This document shows, piece by piece, positions 31,449 to 31,560 of a DNA stretch of 31,560 nucleotides. Location: IMG/VR virus record IMGVR_UViG_3300020416_000037, positions 1 to 31,560 of that record. One strand, given 5' to 3'. A model generated the notes under the pieces. The model worked only from the letters and a program-made list of their open reading frames with translations. It did no database searches and was not told the DNA's origin. Within the stretch, counting starts at the first letter, position 1; the number at the start of each line of letters is the position of its first letter. The stretch is from a virus. Made by a program: the position numbers and the translations under genes.

Positions 31449-31462
31449 ACTAAAAACATCAG

Positions 31463-31560
31463 ATGTCAAATATTCTTGCTAATAATATAAACCCAAGGAG
31501 TGGCAATAAGATTACCATTGGTAATGTCAATACCACTGTGGCGATTGCAGGAACTGCGAC
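31463..31560 (+). CDS. Tail fibre-like protein, 5' end only (partial)
   Basis: An open frame runs from ATG 31463 to the window edge (32 codons plus 2 bases). It begins MSNILANNINPRSGNKITIG and continues with a stalk-like VNTTVAIAGTAT. The N-terminus fits the MS-x-(I/L)-x-x-(N/D)-x-(I/L) pattern of the 7811, 14952, 16912, 18315 and 25308 products, and a late promoter precedes it. The head and length are outside the window. Confidence 0.7.
   Translation, partial: MSNILANNINPRSGNKITIGNVNTTVAIAGTA

Noticed and set aside
11810-31560. A diversity-generating retroelement acting on fibre heads
   Set aside because: No reverse transcriptase, template repeat or adenine-biased variable repeat pair was seen in the window. 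The repeats found lie in stalks, not at the heads' 3' ends.
1-31560. A cyanobacterial chromosome or prophage segment
   Set aside because: There are no housekeeping genes, integrase, attachment site or host-type promoters. The T4-type late promoters and uninterrupted fibre gene series fit a lytic myovirus better.

Overview
The window looks like part of the virion-structure region of a T4-like marine cyanophage (a myovirus of Synechococcus or Prochlorococcus), or a close uncultured relative. The evidence is: tightly packed genes almost all on one strand; NATAAATA boxes of the T4/cyanophage late-promoter type in front of most genes or gene pairs; and fibre vocabulary typical of these phages (GTLTYEDVT, GDGSQLTG, VGIGT, ERLRI, a tail-collar C-terminus). 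No replication, photosynthesis, tRNA, integrase or transposon sequence is visible. The host assignment is inference. I could run no database search, so family names come from recognising motifs.

Layout. 50-4945 encodes a 1631-aa beta-helix-like virion protein. 4981-7416 encodes an 811-aa tail-collar fibre with a histidine-rich tip. 7406-7732 is the only minus-strand gene, a small four-cysteine protein. It meets the collar gene tail to tail over a hairpin, and back-to-back late promoters (7758-7782) separate it from the next gene. 7811-11455 encodes a second large beta-helix protein that shares modules with the first, followed by a small protein (11459-11803) and a repeat-rich fibre (11810-13726). 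From 13725 to the right edge lies a series of short promoter-bounded units: 13752+14279, 14952+16257, 16912, 18315+19103, 23044+23494, 25308, 27646, 29499, 29854, and a fibre gene at 31463 that runs off the window.

Working model. The fibres have related stalk repeats and often a shared short N-terminus, but different C-terminal heads: collar with metal-binding needle, LamG/SPRY, C1q-like, Peptidase_G2 autoprocessing, and unassigned beta-sandwiches. This suggests a set of alternative or co-displayed host-recognition fibres expressed late, shuffled by recombination between shared DNA blocks. Some units carry a second small gene, which may be a cap, an accessory part or an assembly factor.

There is no gene-free stretch longer than 300 bases. 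The longest gap is 29760-29853. About 98% of the window is coding, with 19 complete genes and 1 partial gene.
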